Shown here piece by piece: positions 8,406 to 15,694 of a DNA stretch of 30,702 nucleotides. The translations under genes were made by a program, and so were the position numbers. The stretch comes from CAYMLQ01 sp964390795 (GTDB lineage Bacteria; Verrucomicrobiota; Kiritimatiellia; RFP12; UBA1067): contig CAYMLQ010000030.1 in NCBI GenBank assembly GCA_964390795.1, forward strand, positions 1 to 30,702, in the 5' to 3' direction. Under the pieces are notes generated by a model. That model was given only the letters and a program-made list of their open reading frames with translations, ran no database searches and had not been told where the DNA came from. How positions within the stretch are numbered: position 1 is the stretch's first letter; every line of letters starts with the position of its first letter.

Positions 8406-9149
8406 TCAGCCTCTCAGCCTCAGGCACGCCAACAATTTGGAACAGCCGAACAGAAAAAAAACGGTCAGAGCCACATACAGCGCGAGCACCGCCGTCGAAA
8501 AGAGCCCGGTCGAAAAATCGTACACGTGCATCAGCAGCGGCATCCACGCCACCTCGATGCGCACCGACGGCACCCACGCCAGAATCACGGCGTAGACCGC
8601 CACGGGCAACCCGCCGCAAAGCACCAGCGAACTGACCGCCGCTGCCGCCTGATTGCGGAAAAACACGGAGACCATCGTTCCCGCCGCACACCACGCCGAG
8701 GCCTGCAACAAGAGAATCAGGTAGGTCACCGCATACGCCACCGGCCGCACCGTCCCCTGCACCGGCACCGAAAGCGCGGGCAGCACCACCATCGGCGCCA
8801 GCAGCGACAGCGCCAGCGCAACACCCGCCACCGTCACCGCCGAAAGGAATTTGCCGATCACCAGATTCCGCTCGCGAAGCGGCGACGCCATCAGCAGGTC
8901 AATCATGCCCGTCGAACGCTCCTCCGCAAACAGACGCATCGTGAGCACCGCGCTCAGAATCGGCAGCCACGGCGCGACCGACACGCCCCAGATGCTCTGC
9001 ACTTGCAGCACGCTCCCCTCGTGGCGCCGCAGCAGCATCACGAATGTCCAGCCGCAGACCGCCAGAAAAGCCGCCACCGGCACGCAACACGAAAACGCGC
9101 CCCGGAACGCCCTCACCTCGCGCAGCCACGTCACCTGAATCACCGTCAT
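8406..9149 (-). CDS. ABC transporter permease (GldF/ABC-2 type)
   Basis: This 247-residue protein has about six hydrophobic helices, starting MTVIQVTWLREVRAFRGAF, with the ABC-2 feature of a short amphipathic stretch before helix 1 and the phrase RSTGMIDLLMASPLRERNLVIGK in the loop after helix 2, which is shared by GldF-type permeases. The ATG at 9149 overlaps the ATPase stop codon (ATGA), so translation is coupled. The longer upstream frame is only the overlap with the ATPase gene. It should pair with the ATPase and the GldG protein in one membrane complex; the substrate is not known. Confidence 0.88.
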   Translation of the reverse strand: MTVIQVTWLREVRAFRGAFSCCVPVAAFLAVCGWTFVMLLRRHEGSVLQVQSIWGVSVAPWLPILSAVLTMRLFAEERSTGMIDLLMASPLRERNLVIGKFLSAVTVAGVALALSLLAPMVVLPALSVPVQGTVRPVAYAVTYLILLLQASAWCAAGTMVSVFFRNQAAAAVSSLVLCGGLPVAVYAVILAWVPSVRIEVAWMPLLMHVYDFSTGLFSTAVLALYVALTVFFLFGCSKLLACLRLRG

Positions 9150-9871
9150 GGGCTCTCCTCCCCGCCGGTCCCTGAGACGATCTGCAGTTCCAGAAGCCGC
9201 TTCAGATCCGCCTGATTGTAATCGCGCACCCGGTACATACCCGTCACGCGGCCGCGGTGGAGCACCACAAAGCGCGTGCACCACGCCAGCATTTCATGAA
9301 TCTCATGACCCGCCAGCACCACTGCCGCACGCGCCGACGCGGCCGTCAGAACCTCCGCCATTCTCTTGCGGTGCGGAACGTCGAGCCCGGCCAAAGGGTC
9401 GTCCAGCAGCAGCAGCTTGGGGTGCAGGACCAGCGCGTCCGCCAAGCCCAGGCGCTTGCGATATCCCTGCGACAGCAGACGCACCCTCGTCTTTCGCTCG
9501 TCCGCCAGCCCGCACAGCTCCAGCGTCTCGCTCACACGCCGCCGCACGCGCAGGCTGCGCTCGCCCTTCAACTGCACCCGATAGGTCAGATACCCCTCCA
9601 CCGTCATCTCGCTGTAGAGCGGACAGTGCTCCGACAGGTAGCCGATGCCCCTGCGGTACTTGACCGGGCGCACCAGCGGATCGACCGCATCGAGCCGCAC
9701 GTCGCCAGAATCCTGCATCAGCAGACAGGCCAGCAGCCGCAGCAGCGTGGTCTTTCCCGCGCCGTTGGCGCCCGCGACCGCCACGATCTCGCCTGGCGCC
9801 ACGTCGAACGTGATGTCGTTGAGCACCGTGTGCGCCCCGTATGAAAACGTGATATGGTTGATTTCTAGCAT
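9146..9871 (-). CDS. ABC transporter ATP-binding protein (GldA-like) with DD in Walker B
   Basis: This 241-residue ATPase has Walker A GANGAGKTT (34-42), the GldA-type Q-loop region IGYLSEHCPLYSEMTV (about 76-91), signature LSQGYRKRLGLA (133-144), Walker B LLLLDDPLAGLD (153-164) and the H-loop histidine in AGHEIHE. The residue after the Walker B aspartate is normally glutamate (DEP); here it is aspartate (DDP, residue 158), which is unusual for an active ATPase. The start at 9871 is 4 bp after the phosphomannomutase stop. It energises the permease and GldG-like protein encoded next. Confidence 0.9.
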   Translation of the reverse strand: MLEINHITFSYGAHTVLNDITFDVAPGEIVAVAGANGAGKTTLLRLLACLLMQDSGDVRLDAVDPLVRPVKYRRGIGYLSEHCPLYSEMTVEGYLTYRVQLKGERSLRVRRRVSETLELCGLADERKTRVRLLSQGYRKRLGLADALVLHPKLLLLDDPLAGLDVPHRKRMAEVLTAASARAAVVLAGHEIHEMLAWCTRFVVLHRGRVTGMYRVRDYNQADLKRLLELQIVSGTGGEESP

Positions 9872-9875
9872 CTCT

Positions 9876-11246
9876 CTACCCGGAAACGTGAGGCGCCGAC
9901 GCCCCGCAGAAGGGCGCCAACGCCCCGCGCAGCAGCGCCGTTCGCGACGCCAGCAGCGCCGCACCGCGCGCTTCGACAATCAGCCGCAGATACGGCTCCG
10001 TGTTCGACTTGCGGATATTGACCCACCACTCGGGAAACTCGATCCGCACCCCGTCGAACGTGTATTCGGCCACAGGCGGGCCGAACGGCACCAGCGCAGC
10101 CAGCGCCGCCGCGATCGCCCCGTCCTTGTCCTCAATCCTGAAATTCATCTCGCCGGAATTCGCGTAGCGGCGGATCGGCGCGATCAGCCCGCTGAAACTC
10201 ACCCCGCGCCGCTTAGCCTCGGCCAGCGCCCCCAGCACCAGCAGCGCCGCCAGCTCGCCCGAATCGCAGCAGAAAAAATCGCGAAAGTAGTAGTGCCCCG
10301 CCAGTTCGCCGCCGCACACCGCGCCGGTCTCGCGCAGCGCCACCTTGGCGAATGCGTGTCCGACTTTGCCCATCACCGTCCGCGCGCCGTCCTCGTGCAG
10401 CGTCTCAATCACCCCGCGCGACGTCCGGATGTCATGGATCACCGTGGCCCCCGGCTCCCGTGCAAGAAACGTGCGGGCGATCACCGGAATCAGGTAGTCG
10501 GGCTGGATGAACGCGCCCGCCTCGTCAACGAACATCACCCGGTCCGCATCCCCGTCGAAAATCACTCCGGCGTCCAGGCCGCCGGCCCTCACCGCAGCCA
10601 TCAGTTGCGCGCAGTTCGCGACGTCCAACGGATTCGGCGCGTGATGCGGGAAGCGGCCGTCAGGCACCTCGTTGAGATACACGGGCCCCTCGCCCAACAC
10701 GTCGCGGATCACCAGCCCCGCCATGCCGTCCGAACAGTCCACCGCCAGCCGCAGCCCCGTGAGGTCGGTCGTGTGGTCTTGCAGCCAGCACACGAACGCC
10801 TCGCGGTACGAGACGGCGCGCACCGCGCCCGCAACCGGCGCCTCCGGCGGCAGCGCGCCGGAGGCCACGCGGGCCTCCAGCTCGGCAAGCCCCGTGGCGT
10901 ACCCGACCGGCACGGCCCCCGCACGCGACACCTTCATGCCGTTGTCCGGCGCCGGATTGTGCGACGCGGTGATCTGCACCGAGCCGCCGTAGCCGCCCTG
11001 CGCCGTGAAGAAGTAGACCATCGGCGTCGTCGCCAGCCCCATGTCGTCCACGTCGCAGCCGGAAGCCGTCAGCCCGCGGCAGAGCGCGTCGCGGATCGCC
11101 TCGGAGGAAAGCCGCGCATCGCGCCCGACGAGCATGCGCTGCACCCCGAGCACCGCCGGCAGCCAGCGCCCGATCCGAAACACGGTCTCGAGATCGAAGT
11201 CCGCCCCGAACGTTCCGCGCATGTCATACGCTTTGAAAAACGACAT
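9876..11246 (-). CDS. Phosphomannomutase/phosphoglucomutase
   Basis: This 456-residue alpha-D-phosphohexomutase has the phosphoserine loop TASHNP (93-98, Ser95), the metal-binding loop DGDADR (231-236), the sugar-binding loop GGELAGH (312-318; many relatives have Ser in place of this Ala) and the phosphate-binding loop KSNTEPYLRL near residue 418. Length and order fit the bacterial PMM/PGM family, which interconverts hexose 1- and 6-phosphates and supplies GDP-mannose or UDP-glucose for surface polysaccharides. It lies 25 bp after the small membrane protein gene and 4 bp before the ABC ATPase. This placement hints that the transporter may handle or depend on a polysaccharide or glycoconjugate. 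Confidence 0.92.
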   Translation of the reverse strand: MSFFKAYDMRGTFGADFDLETVFRIGRWLPAVLGVQRMLVGRDARLSSEAIRDALCRGLTASGCDVDDMGLATTPMVYFFTAQGGYGGSVQITASHNPAPDNGMKVSRAGAVPVGYATGLAELEARVASGALPPEAPVAGAVRAVSYREAFVCWLQDHTTDLTGLRLAVDCSDGMAGLVIRDVLGEGPVYLNEVPDGRFPHHAPNPLDVANCAQLMAAVRAGGLDAGVIFDGDADRVMFVDEAGAFIQPDYLIPVIARTFLAREPGATVIHDIRTSRGVIETLHEDGARTVMGKVGHAFAKVALRETGAVCGGELAGHYYFRDFFCCDSGELAALLVLGALAEAKRRGVSFSGLIAPIRRYANSGEMNFRIEDKDGAIAAALAALVPFGPPVAEYTFDGVRIEFPEWWVNIRKSNTEPYLRLIVEARGAALLASRTALLRGALAPFCGASAPHVSG

Positions 11247-11271
11247 CCCTCTGACTCCCGACTCCTGTCCC

Positions 11272-11733
11272 CTACTGAATCACCACCAGCGAAATGCCGG
11301 CATGCGCGCTCCTCGGTTTCATCGTCTTCAGCCAAGGCGGCATCTCCGCGACTGCATTGGCACTCTCGTTCGTCGACATCCCTTCTGGCGATGCGGCGGC
11401 CAGCGTCTGCATCACCTCCTGCAGTCGCGCCGCGCTGCGGCGATCCCGCTGAACAGAGGACGAGAACGCGCCGAGGATTCCGCCAATCAGCAGACAGATG
11501 ATTGAAACCAGCGCCATCGTCGACACCGACACCGACGGCTTGCCGTCCCCTCCGACATGCAACCCGGACTCCATCTTCGCGCGGTCACGCAACGCCTCCA
11601 AACGCTCCCGCTCCAGAAGGATGCGCTCCCGCTCCAACTTGAGCTTCTCCTGCTCAATCTGCATTTCCGTCCGCGAAAGCGCCTCGTCGGACATTCGGCC
11701 GTCCGCGTCTGTCACACGCCCTTGCTCATCCAT
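11272..11733 (-). CDS. Small coiled-coil membrane protein of unknown function
   Basis: This 153-residue protein is not recognised. Residues about 20-52 form a highly charged coiled coil (repeated E/R/L, as in LKLERERILLERERLEALR). Residues about 70-91 are a single transmembrane helix (ALVSIICLLIGGILGAF). The C-terminal 60 residues are polar. Topology suggests a cytoplasmic coiled coil and an outer-facing tail. GAGGAG precedes the ATG. It is the first gene of the operon that continues into phosphohexomutase and the GldA/F/G-DUF4340 set, so it may be a scaffold or regulator of that system; this is inference only. Confidence 0.75.
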   Translation of the reverse strand: MDEQGRVTDADGRMSDEALSRTEMQIEQEKLKLERERILLERERLEALRDRAKMESGLHVGGDGKPSVSVSTMALVSIICLLIGGILGAFSSSVQRDRRSAARLQEVMQTLAAASPEGMSTNESANAVAEMPPWLKTMKPRSAHAGISLVVIQ

Positions 11734-11771
11734 TGCACGCTCCTCACATACACCTTCTCATACGCGGCCAT

Positions 11772-11800
11772 AGTATAGAGCAAACGGCCGCCCATCGAAA
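11772..11800 (-). promoter_or_regulatory. Putative promoter of the membrane protein-pmm-ABC operon
   Basis: TATACT (11772-11777, 5/6) with TTTCGA (11795-11800, weak) 17 bp upstream on the minus strand lies about 40 bp before the ATG at 11733. It sits just downstream of the glgP stop, so read-through from glgP is also possible. Confidence 0.4.
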
Positions 11801-11807
11801 CAGGAAA

Positions 11808-14366
11808 CTACCTCGGTTGCGGCGGAAAAGACGGAGTGCCCCTTTCACCGCAACTCCGCATCCCCTTGCCGGTCTTGCGGGGTTTGGGTACAACCGGCTT
11901 CACGTTCCAGATCTCCTCGGCATACTGCTGAATGGTCCGGTCTGACGAGAACTTACCCATCCTGGCTACGTTCAGGATGGCCATCCGGCTCCACTCCTCC
12001 GGGTTGCGATAGGTCTCTTCGATTCTCTGCTGGCAGCGAGCGTAGTCATCGAAATCTTCGAGCACCATGAAGTAATCCCCCCCGCTGAACAGCGAGTCGA
12101 TGACCGGCTTGAACAGGTCACGTTGTTCCGGGCTGAAATGGCCGCCGGCGACACTGTCGATGACCTGCTTGAGTTCGCCGTTTCTGGCGCAGCACTCGGA
12201 GGGGTTATATCCGGACGACCGAAGCGCCAAGACCTCTTCCGCCTTGAGTCCGAAGAGGAAGAAATTTTCCGGGCCGACTTCCGCCCGGATCTCGATGTTG
12301 GCCCCGTCAAGAGTGCCAATGGTCAGCGCGCCGTTCATGGAGAGTTTCATGCAGCCTGTGCCGGACGCCTCCATGCCGGCTGTCGAGATCTGTTCCGAGA
12401 CGTCGGCCGCCGGGATGATGCGTTGGGCCATGGAGACAGAATAGTTCTCCAGAAACACGACCTTGAGCAGGCTTCCCACCTCCGGATCGTTATTGACCAC
12501 CTGCGCCACGGAGTTGATGAGCTTGATGATGAGCTTGGCCATCCGGTAGGCAGGCGCGGCTTTCGCTCCGAAAATATATGTTCTCGGAACCATATTCTTG
12601 GCGTTGCCGGACTTGATCCGGTTGTAGAGCGCGATGATATGGAAGACGTTCAGGAGCTGGCGCTTGTACTCGTGAAGCCGCTTGATCTGGCAGTCGAAAA
12701 TCGAATCCGGCGCTACGTCGATGCCGGTGAGTTGCTTGATGAGCCCGGCCAAATCTTTCTTGTTCGCGGCCTTAACTTCGCGGAACAGCTTGCGGAAACG
12801 GGCGTCCGCTGCAAGCGGCTCCAGTTTTTTAAGCTCGAACAGGTCGGTCATGAACGCGCCGCCAATCCGGCTCTCGATCAAGCCGGCCAGGCGCGGATTG
12901 CACAGTTTCAGCCAGCGGCGCTGAGTGACGCCGTTGGTCTTGTTGTTGAATCGTTCAGGCCAGAGCCTGTAGAAGTCGGCGAAGGTCTTGGATTTCAGGA
13001 TCTCACTATGCAGTTCGGCCACGCCGTTGACCGAGTGGCTACCGACCATGGCCAGGTGCGCCATTCGCACGAACTTGGTCGCCCCCTCCTCAATGAGCGA
13101 CACCTTCGCAAGCAGATCCGGCTCCGCGGGATACTTCGCGCTCACGTCCGCGAGGAAGCGGCGGTTGATCTCGTAGATGATCTCCAGGTGCCGTGGCAGA
13201 AGTTTCTCGAACATGGCTACCGGCCATTTCTCAAGGGCCTCCGGCAGGATCGTGTGGTTCGTGTAACCGAAGGTTTCGGTGCAAATCGTGAAGGCCGCCT
13301 CCCAAGAGAAATCGTTCTTGTCGATGAGCAACCGCATGAGTTCGGGAATGGCCAGTGCCGGGTGAGTGTCGTTGAGCTGGATGGCTACTTTCTTCGAGAA
13401 GAGGCGCAAGTCCGTGTTCTTGATTTTGAATCGGCGAAGGATGTCTTTGAGCGTGGCAGCCACAAAGAAGTACTCCTGTTTCAAGCGCAGCTCTTTCCCC
13501 GCCTGGCGCTCGTCGGCCGGGTAGAGCACCTTGGAGATATTCTCGTCGCGGATTTTGCTCTGCACGGCGCTCATGTAGTCGCCCTCGTTAAAGTGCTTGA
13601 GCGAGAATTCGTCGAGCGTCTGCGCCGACCATAGCCGCATGGTGTTGACCGTGCGGTTGTGGTATCCCGGAACCGGCGTGTCATATGCGACCGCGGCGAC
13701 CCGATCAGAAGGCACCCAGCGGCACACGAGCCGGCCTCTCTCGTCGATGCTCTTCTCAACATAACCGCCGAAACTCACGGGGTAACTGAACTCGGGCCTG
13801 ACAAGTTCCCAGGGGTTGCCGAACCTGAGCCAGTGGTCGGGTTTCTCAACCTGGAAGCCGTTCTCGAATTTCTGCTCGAAGATGCCGTACTCATAGCGGA
13901 TTCCGTAACCGTCGGCCGGCAATCCTAGCGAGGCCATCGAATCCAGAAAGCAGGCTGCCAGCCGCCCCAGACCGCCATTGCCAAGCCCGGCATCCGGCTC
14001 AAGTTCTCGCAGTTCCTCCAAGCTGTAGCCCAACTCTTCCAGTGCTTTTCCAGTCTCGCCCATGATCCCCAGGTTGACCAAGCTGTTGCCGAGCGTCCGG
14101 CCCATCAAATACTCCAGCGAAAGATAGTAGACGCGCTTGACGTTCTCTTCGTAATAGGTGTTCATCGTGTCGTTCCAGCGCTCCATCAGCCGGTCGCGAA
14201 TCGAATGAGCCATGCACTGGCAGAGATCGTGACGGGTCGCGATGTACCTGTTCTTCCCCTGCGAGTACTCCAAATGGTTCGCAAAGGACTTTTGCAGAGA
14301 AAGCGCGTCGTTCTCGAGATACGAGTCTTCCATCAACGACCAGAGCTTATTATGTTCGCCGTTCAT
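11808..14366 (-). CDS. glgP: Glycogen/starch/alpha-glucan phosphorylase
   Basis: This 852-residue GT35 enzyme is close to the usual phosphorylase length. It has the N-terminal block YYLSLEYLMGRTLGNSL, the glycine-rich GLGNGGLGRLAACFLDSM, and the pyridoxal-phosphate site EASGTGCMKLSMNGALTIGT, in which the lysine forms the Schiff base. It releases glucose-1-phosphate from glycogen or maltodextrin in the cytoplasm. The product can be passed to a phosphohexomutase such as the one encoded downstream on the same strand. The start is supported by AAGGA about 10 nt upstream. A promoter 145-175 bp upstream leaves a leader of about 138 nt. Confidence 0.97.
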   Translation of the reverse strand: MNGEHNKLWSLMEDSYLENDALSLQKSFANHLEYSQGKNRYIATRHDLCQCMAHSIRDRLMERWNDTMNTYYEENVKRVYYLSLEYLMGRTLGNSLVNLGIMGETGKALEELGYSLEELRELEPDAGLGNGGLGRLAACFLDSMASLGLPADGYGIRYEYGIFEQKFENGFQVEKPDHWLRFGNPWELVRPEFSYPVSFGGYVEKSIDERGRLVCRWVPSDRVAAVAYDTPVPGYHNRTVNTMRLWSAQTLDEFSLKHFNEGDYMSAVQSKIRDENISKVLYPADERQAGKELRLKQEYFFVAATLKDILRRFKIKNTDLRLFSKKVAIQLNDTHPALAIPELMRLLIDKNDFSWEAAFTICTETFGYTNHTILPEALEKWPVAMFEKLLPRHLEIIYEINRRFLADVSAKYPAEPDLLAKVSLIEEGATKFVRMAHLAMVGSHSVNGVAELHSEILKSKTFADFYRLWPERFNNKTNGVTQRRWLKLCNPRLAGLIESRIGGAFMTDLFELKKLEPLAADARFRKLFREVKAANKKDLAGLIKQLTGIDVAPDSIFDCQIKRLHEYKRQLLNVFHIIALYNRIKSGNAKNMVPRTYIFGAKAAPAYRMAKLIIKLINSVAQVVNNDPEVGSLLKVVFLENYSVSMAQRIIPAADVSEQISTAGMEASGTGCMKLSMNGALTIGTLDGANIEIRAEVGPENFFLFGLKAEEVLALRSSGYNPSECCARNGELKQVIDSVAGGHFSPEQRDLFKPVIDSLFSGGDYFMVLEDFDDYARCQQRIEETYRNPEEWSRMAILNVARMGKFSSDRTIQQYAEEIWNVKPVVPKPRKTGKGMRSCGERGTPSFPPQPR

Positions 14367-14510
14367 GTGCCCATCCTTGCCAAACTCCCTCGGCGTGCCA
14401 CTACCGACACGACTGCGATAGCCTTACGCGTGGGATCTGTTTCCGTGTGAATGTGATTCGCTTCGTAAACACTCCGTCTATGACACACTGCAAACATCTC
14501 AATATATAAA

Positions 14511-14539
14511 ATGATGACAAGCTTCCAAGTGTATGTCAA
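14511..14539 (-). promoter_or_regulatory. Putative glgP promoter
   Basis: On the minus strand TTGACA (14534-14539), a 17-bp spacer and CATCAT (14511-14516, 4/6) face glgP. The -35 lies within the left arm GTATGTCAAG of the inverted repeat. Confidence 0.45.
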
Positions 14540-14589
14540 GCACTGAAGGGTGCGATTTTGTTAATCAGCTGCCCCTGCACTTGACATAC
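14531..14589. repeat. Perfect 10-bp inverted repeat carrying both -35 boxes
   Basis: GTATGTCAAG (14531-14540) and CTTGACATAC (14580-14589) are exact reverse complements separated by 39 bp. Each arm contains TTGACATAC read outward, so both divergent promoters have the same nine bases at -35. It may be a shared operator or coincidence of two good -35 boxes. Confidence 0.65.
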
Positions 14590-14609
14590 CGCGCTGAACC
14601 TCGTTAAAT
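14581..14609 (+). promoter_or_regulatory. Putative cysK promoter
   Basis: TTGACA (14581-14586), a 17-bp spacer and TTAAAT (14604-14609, 4/6) face cysK. The leader to the ATG at 14727 would be about 110 nt and would include the tRNA-like fragment. Confidence 0.5.
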
Positions 14610-14650
14610 GATGTTGTTGCGGCCACTGTCATTTTTCTATTCTAGCCATA

Positions 14651-14686
14651 TCGGGGGGTCGCCGGTTCGACTCCGGCCCGGCCTCC
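14651..14686 (+). other. tRNA 3'-end fragment (T-arm and acceptor half)
   Basis: GCCGG (14661-14665), loop TTCGACT, CCGGC (14673-14677) form a canonical T-arm with the conserved GGTTCGACTCC. It is preceded by a GGGTC-type variable loop and followed by an acceptor-like CCGGCCTCC. No matching 5' acceptor, D-arm or anticodon arm is present upstream, so this is not a working tRNA. Such 3' pieces are left at one edge of elements that integrate into tRNA genes. Confidence 0.55.
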
Positions 14687-14726
14687 CCCCCCTTCCACAT
14701 ACAAAACCGTAAGGAATGGATCGGTT

Positions 14727-15668
14727 ATGACCCTTTTCGCTGACAATTCACTCTCCATCGGGAACACGCCCCTGATACGCCTCAATCGCATGACCCTCGG
14801 CCTACGGGCAACCGTGCTTGTCAAAGTCGAGGGCCGCAACCCTTCCTATTCTGTCAAATGCCGTACCGCGGCCTCGATGGTATGGGAAGCCGAACGTTCC
14901 GGCGCACTCAAGCCCGGCATGTCGATCGTCGAGCCCACCAGCGGCAACACGGGTATCGCGCTCGCCATGGTCGGTGCCGCCCGCGGATACCGAGTCACGC
15001 TGACCATGCCGGAGAGCATGAGCGTCGAGCGCCGTCGCGTCTTGGCCGCCATGGGCGCCGAACTCGTGCTCACCTCCCCTGAAAGCGGCATGTCCGGCGC
15101 CGTGAAAATGGCGCAGCTACTGCTCGCCGAGGATCCCGGGCGCTATTTCCTGCCCAACCAGTTCGCCAACCCGGCCAACCCACTCATCCACGAACGCACC
15201 ACCGGCCCAGAGATCCACGCGCAGACCGGCGGCCAGGTCGCCGCCGTCGTCGCAGGCGTCGGCACCGGAGGAACCGTGGTCGGCATCGGACGTTACTTCA
15301 AGAGCATCGGCCTGCCCGTGCAAATGGTCGCGGTGGAACCCGTCGAGAGCCCTCTGCTTTCGAAGCGCCTGGCAGGGCAGGCGTGTACTCCCGGCATACA
15401 CGGCATCCAAGGCATCGGAGCGAACTTCGTGCCGCAGGTGGTTGATTTCTCCGTTATCAACCGCATCGAAGCGATCCACACACAGGATGCCATGACCCAC
15501 GCACGCCGCCTGTCCCGCGAGGAGGGCATCCTCTCCGGCATTTCCAGCGGCGCCGCCGTGGCGGCCGCGCTGCGTCTCGCAGCCGAAGACGCCTATGCGG
15601 ACAAGGTGATCGTCGCCATCCTGCCCGACACGGGCGAGCGGTATCTCTCCACCTCCCTGTTCGCGTAA
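14727..15668 (+). CDS. cysK: Cysteine synthase (O-acetylserine sulfhydrylase)
   Basis: This 313-residue PLP enzyme has the lysine in NPSYSVKCR (about residue 44), the substrate loop EPTSGNTGIALA (about 71-82), the phosphate-binding glycine loop GVGTGGTVVGIGRY (about 176-189) and the end SGISSGAAVAAAL and ILPDTGERYLS. Length and order match CysK, which makes L-cysteine from O-acetylserine and sulfide in the cytoplasm. AAGGA lies about 14 nt before the ATG. It is followed after 26 bp by the tRNA methylthiotransferase gene in the same direction; a shared transcript is likely, perhaps because both draw on sulfur metabolism. Confidence 0.95.
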   Translation: MTLFADNSLSIGNTPLIRLNRMTLGLRATVLVKVEGRNPSYSVKCRTAASMVWEAERSGALKPGMSIVEPTSGNTGIALAMVGAARGYRVTLTMPESMSVERRRVLAAMGAELVLTSPESGMSGAVKMAQLLLAEDPGRYFLPNQFANPANPLIHERTTGPEIHAQTGGQVAAVVAGVGTGGTVVGIGRYFKSIGLPVQMVAVEPVESPLLSKRLAGQACTPGIHGIQGIGANFVPQVVDFSVINRIEAIHTQDAMTHARRLSREEGILSGISSGAAVAAALRLAAEDAYADKVIVAILPDTGERYLSTSLFA

Positions 15669-15694
15669 GGGGCCGGCCAACGGCGCACACTCCC

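Larger units (their letters stand above)
14367..14726. other. Divergent regulatory region between glgP and cysK
   Basis: A 360-bp AT-richer gap without a credible gene. It holds two outward-facing promoters whose -35 boxes lie in a perfect 10-bp inverted repeat (14531-14540 and 14580-14589), a GGGTGCGATTTT segment (14548-14559) also found near 30647, and a tRNA 3'-end-like fragment (14651-14686). Confidence 0.6.

Noticed and set aside
8145..9215. 356-codon plus-strand open frame
   Set aside because: Antisense to the permease and GldG genes; composition is Arg/His/Gln-rich and without domain features.
9645..11501. 618-codon plus-strand open frame
   Set aside because: It is antisense to the phosphohexomutase and ABC ATPase genes, is very rich in Arg, His and Pro, and matches no family; it is a GC-driven shadow.
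12123..13634. 503-codon plus-strand open frame
   Set aside because: Antisense to the well-supported glgP gene with no recognisable domain.
14620..14686. A complete tRNA gene
   Set aside because: The T-arm is canonical, but no D-arm, anticodon arm or complementary 5' acceptor could be placed upstream.
14642..14839. Minus-strand open frame ending GRAGVEPATPRYG
   Set aside because: This string is what the antisense of a tRNA 3' end gives when translated; the rest overlaps cysK. It is not a gene.
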